Shown here piece after piece: positions 5,445 to 9,173 of a stretch of DNA of 9,173 nucleotides. Every line of letters starts with the position of its first letter. Position 1 is the stretch's first letter. Origin of the DNA: JAMCZC01 sp964364925 (GTDB lineage: Bacteria > Patescibacteriota > Microgenomatia > Levybacterales > UBA12049); contig CAYIOB010000029.1 in assembly GCA_964364925.1 (NCBI GenBank), positions 1-9,173 of the forward strand, written 5' to 3'. The translations under genes were made by a program, and so were the position numbers. The notes under the pieces are model-generated. The model did no database searches. It was given only the letters and a program-made list of their open reading frames with translations, and was not told the origin of the DNA.

Positions 5445-5877
5445 AATTTTTATTACAAATAATTTTGAAGAAACCCAAAATTTAGGAAAAGAATTTGCGA
5501 AAACTTTAAAAGGCGGAGAATTAGTCGCCCTTTACGGAAATCTCGGCGGAGGCAAAACTACATTTGTCCAAGGATTAGCTTTAGGCTTAGGTATAAAAAG
5601 AAGAATTATTTCCCCAACGTTTATTATTATAAGAAGCTATAAAATCAAAAATAATATTCAAAATTTAAAACTACTTTACCATGTTGATTTATATAGAATG
5701 GAAACTGCAGATGATACTAGGGGATTGGGTATAGACGAAATTATAGGTAACAGTAATAATATCGTTGTAGTCGAATGGGCAGAAAAGATGAGAAATTTTT
5801 TGCCGAAGAAAAGAATAGAACTTCATTTTAAATACGTTGATGAAGATAAGAGGGAAATAGCGATTAAATACCTATAA
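5431..5877 (+). CDS. tsaE: tRNA t6A biosynthesis ATPase TsaE
   Basis: TsaE is the small ATPase that works with TsaB and TsaD to transfer threonylcarbamoyl from its adenylate to A37 of ANN-decoding tRNAs. The 148-residue product is of normal family length. It shows Walker A GNLGGGKTT (36-44), the family motif SPTF (61-64), HVDLYR (84-89, supplying the conserved Asp) and EWAEK (115-119). Adjacent ATGs at 5431 and 5434 are both possible; the only SD-like bases, AAGAAAG, sit directly before the first. The gene overlaps the lamin-tail gene by 14 nt. A repeat-rich gap separates it from tsaC, its pathway partner. TsaD, the catalytic subunit, is not in the window. Confidence 0.95.
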   Translation: MMPDKIFITNNFEETQNLGKEFAKTLKGGELVALYGNLGGGKTTFVQGLALGLGIKRRIISPTFIIIRSYKIKNNIQNLKLLYHVDLYRMETADDTRGLGIDEIIGNSNNIVVVEWAEKMRNFLPKKRIELHFKYVDEDKREIAIKYL

Positions 5878-5940
5878 TTGTTAAATTGTTATATTGTTCA
5901 ATTGCTGAAAACAATTTTAGCAATCTAGCAATGCAGCAAT
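5877..5940 (+). repeat. 8-bp-periodic inverted repeat array
   Basis: ATTGTT begins at 5877, 5885 and 5893, and the variant ATTGCT at 5901. After a centre of GAAAACAATTTT, AGCAAT begins at 5919, 5927 and 5935. Each half has an exact 8-bp step. As RNA, three of the AUUGYU units can pair with the three AGCAAU units (using G-U pairs), giving a long stem with 2x2 internal loops. The array fills most of the tsaE-tsaC gap and begins within the tsaE stop codon. No T-run follows, so it does not look like a normal terminator. Confidence 0.7.
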
Positions 5941-5951
5941 AAAATACATTT

Positions 5952-6527
5952 ATGAATAATCAAATTGATGAAGCCGTTAGAATTTTAAAGCAGGGAGGAA
6001 TTGTTATTTTCCCCACAGACACGGCTTTTGGCATAGGATGCAGAATAGATGACGAAGCTGCAATTAAAAGACTTTTTAATATCAGAAAAAGGCCGTATTC
6101 GCAGGCGACTCCGGTTTTGGTAAATAATATTGACATGGTAAAGAAATACGTTTTGGAATTTCCGCGAGACGCTGAATTACTTGCATCGCAGTATTGGCCA
6201 GGTGCTTTAACTATTGTTATGAAAGCAAAGGAAACTGTTCCAAATCTTGTTAATGGAGGAGGAGATACTGTGGGAATTAGGATTCCTAATCACGATATAG
6301 CATTGAAGCTTATCGAAAATGTTGGCGTTGGAATTCTTGGTCCTTCCGCTAATTTTCATGGGGCGAAAACGCCGTATAATTTTGAAGATTTAGACTCCGA
6401 ACTGGTTAGTCTTGTTGACCTTGTAGTAAACGGCGAATGCAAATTAAAACAAACATCAACAGTTATTGACTGTTCGGTAAAACCGTGGCAAATAATAAGA
6501 GAAGGAGCAGTTAAATTAAATTTATAA
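5952..6527 (+). CDS. tsaC: L-threonylcarbamoyladenylate synthase (TsaC/Sua5/YrdC family)
   Basis: The enzyme makes threonylcarbamoyl-AMP from threonine, bicarbonate and ATP, the first step of t6A. The 191-residue product is one YrdC-like domain without the extra Sua5 domain. Family marks are PTDTAFGIG (21-29, usually PTDTVYGLG), IRKRP (44-48), the phrase YWPGALTIV (81-89), GIRIPNH (108-114) and GPSANFHG (130-137) with the conserved Ser and Asn. In the usual KxRP motif the first Lys is Arg here (R45-K46-R47). No SD precedes the ATG at 5952. The gene is followed by tsaB after one base, so the two are surely co-transcribed. Confidence 0.94.
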   Translation: MNNQIDEAVRILKQGGIVIFPTDTAFGIGCRIDDEAAIKRLFNIRKRPYSQATPVLVNNIDMVKKYVLEFPRDAELLASQYWPGALTIVMKAKETVPNLVNGGGDTVGIRIPNHDIALKLIENVGVGILGPSANFHGAKTPYNFEDLDSELVSLVDLVVNGECKLKQTSTVIDCSVKPWQIIREGAVKLNL

Positions 6528-6528
6528 A

Positions 6529-6849
6529 ATGGGAAAAACTTTATTAATAGATACTGCCGATAACAAAAAAATAAAAGTAGGTTTAAAAATAGATAAAAAA
6601 TCATTTTATCTTAGCTCAAATCCCACGGCTTTAAAATCTCAAGTGGTTCTTATTTTAATAGATAAATTGTTAAAAAAACACGGATTGCAAATAAAAGACG
6701 TAACTCAAATCCAGGTAAATTTAGGTCCGGGTTCGTTTACCGGAGTAAGAGTTGGGGTTTCGGTTGCAAATGCCTTAGGATTTTCGCTAAAAATACCGGT
6801 TAACGGCAAAAAAGTTGGTGATTTTGCAGAACCGTTATATAATAAATAA
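6529..6849 (+). CDS. tsaB: Half-length TsaB-like t6A biosynthesis protein
   Basis: TsaB is a non-catalytic ASKHA-fold partner of TsaD. The 106-residue product keeps the N-terminal lobe: TLLIDTADNKKIKVGL at the start and the diagnostic NLGPGSFTGVRVGVSVANAL (about 74-93). Ordinary TsaB is about 220-230 residues. Here the second lobe is missing, yet the protein ends in DFAEPLYNK, which resembles the extreme C-terminus (EPxYLR) of full-length family members. This suggests an internal loss rather than a broken 3' end. Nothing resembling a continuation is found downstream, as the next gene starts after two bases. Since the N-lobe carries the known TsaD-binding surface, the short form may still work. 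Its position next to tsaC and tsaE supports the call. Confidence 0.85.
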   Translation: MGKTLLIDTADNKKIKVGLKIDKKSFYLSSNPTALKSQVVLILIDKLLKKHGLQIKDVTQIQVNLGPGSFTGVRVGVSVANALGFSLKIPVNGKKVGDFAEPLYNK

Positions 6850-6851
6850 GT

Positions 6852-7802
6852 ATGAAGGATTTTCTGCGCCATCTTTTTTTACCCCACATAGCAAATAATT
6901 ATCGCGCGAAGCTTCTCCATCACAAAAGCATACTGGTAGTTATTGCAGTTCTTTTTTTTGCAGGTTTTTCTTTTTCCGCTGTTAGAACTACTTTGCCTTC
7001 GGTTTTGGGAACTTTTAGTGATATAAGCTCCGAGCAGCTTCTTTTGCTTACAAATCAAAAAAGACAGGAAAACGGACTTTCTCCGTTGTCATTAAACCAG
7101 CAGCTTTCCGACGCCGCATTAGGCAAAGCAAATGATATGTTTTCTCAAAATTATTGGGCGCATAATTCTCCTGATGGCAAAACGCCCTGGGTTTTTATTA
7201 AAGGTGCGGGTTACAACTATATTTATGCGGGGGAAAATTTAGCAAGAGGCTTTACCAATACTCAAGATGTTATCAATGCTTGGATGGCAAGTCCGGAGCA
7301 TCGAAAAAACATGCTTTCTTCAAATTATCAAAACGTTGGCTATGCCGCTGAAACCGGCAAATTAAATGGTGAGGATACGGTTTTAGTTGTTGAAATGCTC
7401 GGAAGTACAGCGTTAGCCGCTGCTCCTACTAATCAATTGGCCAGTAAAACCCAGCAAGAAATAATAACTACTACAGCAACATCTACACCTACGCCCGAGC
7501 TAAGCTCGGCTAACGCAACTCCTGCTCCTACCCCAACAATTGAGCCGGCAAGTAAAACAGAAGAAGGGGCTTTGGACGCAAATAAGAGGCCTAATTTCAA
7601 GCCACTTATAAATAGCGCTACTTTATCTTCAGATGTTTCTAAAGGTATAGCGGTATTGTTTATTTTTGCATTGATTTTGGATATGATTGTTATAGAAAGA
7701 AGAAGAGTAGTCCGTTTAGTTGGCCACAATATGGATCATGTATTCTTTTTAACCCTGACACTACTTCTGATTACGCTTATTGTTAAAGGAGCTATTGTTT
7801 AA
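6852..7802 (+). CDS. Membrane-anchored CAP-domain (SCP/PR1-like) protein
   Basis: The product is 316 residues. It has a cytoplasmic start, TM1 (about 26-44), an extracytoplasmic CAP domain (about 58-185), a Pro/Thr/Ala linker (about 200-240) and two C-terminal hydrophobic helices (about 262-282 and 294-315) split by an Arg-rich loop, IERRRVVR. The CAP core is complete: the cavity tetrad His104 (YWAHNSP), Glu128 (AGENLA), Glu149 and His150 (SPEHRKNML), and an N-terminal LLTNQKRQENGLSPL. Bacterial CAP proteins are widespread secreted domains, and the exact role of most is unknown; a cell-surface or cell-wall role is a fair inference. It starts two bases after tsaB without an SD. Its stop shares one base with the next start (TAATG). 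The linker DNA contains the second copy of the hairpin found in the lamin-tail gene. Confidence 0.9.
   Translation: MKDFLRHLFLPHIANNYRAKLLHHKSILVVIAVLFFAGFSFSAVRTTLPSVLGTFSDISSEQLLLLTNQKRQENGLSPLSLNQQLSDAALGKANDMFSQNYWAHNSPDGKTPWVFIKGAGYNYIYAGENLARGFTNTQDVINAWMASPEHRKNMLSSNYQNVGYAAETGKLNGEDTVLVVEMLGSTALAAAPTNQLASKTQQEIITTTATSTPTPELSSANATPAPTPTIEPASKTEEGALDANKRPNFKPLINSATLSSDVSKGIAVLFIFALILDMIVIERRRVVRLVGHNMDHVFFLTLTLLLITLIVKGAIV
7494..7522 (+). repeat. Linker hairpin element, copy 2
   Basis: CCGAGC (7495-7500) pairs perfectly with GCTCGG (7504-7509) around the loop TAA. The tail CTAACGCAACTCC follows (7510-7522). Compared with copy 1 the outer CCG/CGG pairs are kept while the inner pairs differ on both sides, so pairing is preserved. 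Confidence 0.55.
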
Positions 7803-8074
7803 TGTTTAAAAAAATTAACGAGCACGCAGCCTATTATATTTCACTAATTGCAATATTTGCTTTGGGAATATTTCTGATGTCTTCGGCAGCGCCTAAAAAA
7901 CAGCTTCAGATGCAAATTTTTGTGATTATGGCATTTTTTTATGTAGTTTGGGGAGTTCTGCATCATTTTATAAATCATGAATTATCAGCCAAAATTGTGG
8001 TAGAATATATCCTTATCGGCACACTTGGAGTAGCCATAATGTTTTTTCTATTAAAAGGAGGATTTGGAATTTAA
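7802..8074 (+). CDS. Small three-helix membrane protein, unknown function
   Basis: The product is 90 residues with three predicted membrane helices at about 10-29, 36-57 and 64-85. The first loop carries Lys32-Lys33 and the second is His-rich (LHHFINHE, about 53-60). No family is recognised. It is a real gene rather than a chance frame: it has a good SD (AAAGGAG, 7785-7791, 10 nt before ATG), its start shares a base with the CAP stop, and its composition is coherently hydrophobic. Close coupling to the CAP gene suggests the two products work in the same membrane process. Confidence 0.78.
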   Translation: MFKKINEHAAYYISLIAIFALGIFLMSSAAPKKQLQMQIFVIMAFFYVVWGVLHHFINHELSAKIVVEYILIGTLGVAIMFFLLKGGFGI

Positions 8075-8098
8075 CACTTCGGCTTTGCTCAGTGTTAA
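8071..8098 (+). promoter_or_regulatory. Hairpin abutting the rfbA ribosome-binding site
   Basis: TTAACACT (8071-8078) pairs perfectly with AGTGTTAA (8091-8098) around the 12-nt loop TCGGCTTTGCTC. The last two A's of the stem are the first two bases of AAGGAG (8097-8102), the SD of rfbA. The left arm begins in the stop region of the preceding gene. There is no T-run, so it could tune rfbA translation or mark an mRNA processing point rather than terminate. It resembles short CACTTCG...CTCAGTG palindromes that recur between genes in several bacterial phyla; that likeness is from memory and unverified. Confidence 0.5.
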
Positions 8099-8110
8099 GG
8101 AGATTAAAAT

Positions 8111-8851
8111 ATGAAAGGTGTAATTTTAGCCGGAGGACTTGCGACAAGGCTCCGTCCCTTAACTGCGGTAACAAACAAACATTTGCTTCCTGTTTACAAT
8201 AAGCCGATGATTTACTACCCTCTTGAAGCCATGGCCCGGGCAGGAATAAAAGAAGTTCTAATAACCAGTTCCCCTGATCACTCGGGGCATTTTGCTAATC
8301 TTCTTAAATCAGGAGAAGAATTCGGAGTTAAATTATATTATGCGGTACAGAGTAATCCGAAGGGTGGCATTCCAGATGCCGTAGTGCTTGCCGAAGAATT
8401 TGCAAAGAATGAAAAAATATTAGTTATTCTTGGCGATAACATTTTTAACTTTGACTTAAAGAGCGAAGCGGAAAAATTTAATAAAAAAGAAAAAGGGGCG
8501 ATAGTGTTTGGGGTTAAAATGCCTACGGAATCGGGACAATACGGTGTCATAGAAATTAATGAGGACGGAAAAGTAATATCAATTGAAGAAAAACCCGATC
8601 ATCCGAAGTCGGACATTGCGCAAACGGGAATCTATATGTATGACCAAAGGGTTTTCGGTTTTATAAAAAATCTTAAGCCGTCTGCAAGAGAAGAATTGGA
8701 AGTTACGGATTTAAATAATTGTTACCTAAAGGAAGGGACAATGGACTGTTCATTAATTGATTGGTGGATTGACGCCGGTACGTCCTACGATGAGTTATTG
8801 CGGGCAAATAATTTGGTTGCAGAAAAAGTAAAGCAGGGAGAATTAACATAA
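8111..8851 (+). CDS. rfbA: Glucose-1-phosphate thymidylyltransferase (RmlA/RfbA), short form
   Basis: RmlA joins dTTP and glucose-1-phosphate to give dTDP-glucose, the entry step of dTDP-rhamnose synthesis for surface polysaccharide. The 246-residue product is shorter than the roughly 290-residue E. coli enzyme and lacks its C-terminal extension. Motifs: nucleotide-binding GGLATRLRPLT (8-18), NKHLLPVYNKPMIYYPL (22-38), LGDNIF (about 105-110), EEKP, AQTGIYMYD, and the late phrases REELEVTDLNN and WWIDAGTSYDELLRA. Two usual motif residues differ: GGxGTR is GGLATR, and GGLAQA is GGIPDA. The SD AAGGAG lies 8 nt before the ATG. The stop abuts the rfbB start, so the two are one transcript. Other hexose-1-phosphate nucleotidyltransferase specificities cannot be excluded, but the rfbB neighbour favours RmlA. 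Confidence 0.92.
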   Translation: MKGVILAGGLATRLRPLTAVTNKHLLPVYNKPMIYYPLEAMARAGIKEVLITSSPDHSGHFANLLKSGEEFGVKLYYAVQSNPKGGIPDAVVLAEEFAKNEKILVILGDNIFNFDLKSEAEKFNKKEKGAIVFGVKMPTESGQYGVIEINEDGKVISIEEKPDHPKSDIAQTGIYMYDQRVFGFIKNLKPSAREELEVTDLNNCYLKEGTMDCSLIDWWIDAGTSYDELLRANNLVAEKVKQGELT

Positions 8852-9173
8852 ATGAAACTATTAGTAACTGGTGGTGCAGGATTTATTGGCTCCAATTTTA
8901 TCCTCTACCGGATTAAGAATCATCCGGAAGATTTAATTGTTAATTTGGATAAACTGACTTACGCCGGAAATTTAGAGAATTTAAAAAGTATAGAAGGAAA
9001 CCCCAACTATTCTTTCGTGCATGGTGACATTTGTGATTCTAAAATAGTAGACAAAGCGATGGAAGGAATAGATACTGTTGTCCATTTCGCAGCAGAACCC
9101 CACGTAGACAGATCCATTATTGATCCCACGGAGTTTATTAAGACTAATGTTTTAGGCACGCAAGTTTTACTGG
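8852..9173 (+). CDS. rfbB: dTDP-glucose 4,6-dehydratase (RmlB/RfbB), 5' part
   Basis: RmlB converts dTDP-glucose to dTDP-4-keto-6-deoxyglucose, the step after RmlA. The first 107 codons are present; the gene runs off the right edge. The product is an extended short-chain dehydrogenase: Rossmann motif TGGAGFIGSNF (6-16), NLDKLTYAGNLENL (31-44), the acidic turn GDICD, and HFAAEPHVDRSI, followed by the TNVLGTQVLL helix. Most RmlB proteins have AAESHVDRS, so Ser is replaced by Pro here. The catalytic TDE and YxxxK motifs lie beyond the window. The ATG directly follows the rfbA stop; GGGAG (8836-8840) is a weak, somewhat distant SD. Confidence 0.94.
   Translation, partial: MKLLVTGGAGFIGSNFILYRIKNHPEDLIVNLDKLTYAGNLENLKSIEGNPNYSFVHGDICDSKIVDKAMEGIDTVVHFAAEPHVDRSIIDPTEFIKTNVLGTQVLL

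Noticed and set aside
5877..5940. CRISPR array or ordinary terminator
   Set aside because: The units are 6-8 bp without spacers, and no T-run follows the stem.

Overview
The window is a gene-dense, AT-rich piece of bacterial chromosome. It reads with the standard bacterial code: UGA serves as a stop in several genes. Overlapping genes, few good Shine-Dalgarno (SD) sites, a very small TsaB, proteins joined to the membrane by Pro/Thr-rich linkers, and a lone ftsEX-hydrolase cluster all suggest a Patescibacteria (CPR) genome, most likely from the Microgenomates side. That placement is inferred from gene content and style, not from a database search.

Three blocks can be seen. (1) Positions 1-3799, + strand: the 3' end of prfB (release factor 2), a small one-pass membrane protein of unknown role, ftsE, ftsX, and a secreted coiled-coil M23 peptidase, closed by a probable intrinsic terminator near 3866-3905. 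FtsEX is the ABC-type switch that controls coiled-coil peptidoglycan hydrolases during division, so the peptidase is probably its client. (2) Positions 4059-4508, - strand: a TrpR/YerC-like helix-turn-helix regulator. It is bracketed by a 13-bp perfect (26-bp imperfect) inverted repeat and transcribed divergently from the next block. (3) Positions 4578-9173, + strand: a tightly packed run holding a lamin-tail-domain surface protein, three t6A tRNA-modification genes (tsaE, tsaC, a half-length tsaB), a membrane-anchored CAP-domain protein, a small three-helix membrane protein, and rfbA plus the start of rfbB (first steps of dTDP-rhamnose synthesis).

The most interesting observations are these. 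The M23 peptidase carries its catalytic motifs in circularly permuted order: the GNTG...HLH half precedes the HxxxD half, and the protein ends at the YWHL motif. Short hairpins with identical architecture, compensatory stem changes and a shared 12/13 tail lie in the Pro/Thr linkers of two different surface proteins. An 8-bp-periodic inverted array fills the tsaE-tsaC gap. A strongly GC-rich repeat element forms the 3' end of ftsE and supplies the ribosome site of ftsX. An inverted repeat flanks the regulator gene and overlaps its promoter.

No rRNA, tRNA, CRISPR array, insertion sequence or replication origin was recognised. The only larger gene-free stretch (3800-4058) holds the terminator, one arm of the inverted repeat and perhaps a coding relic.
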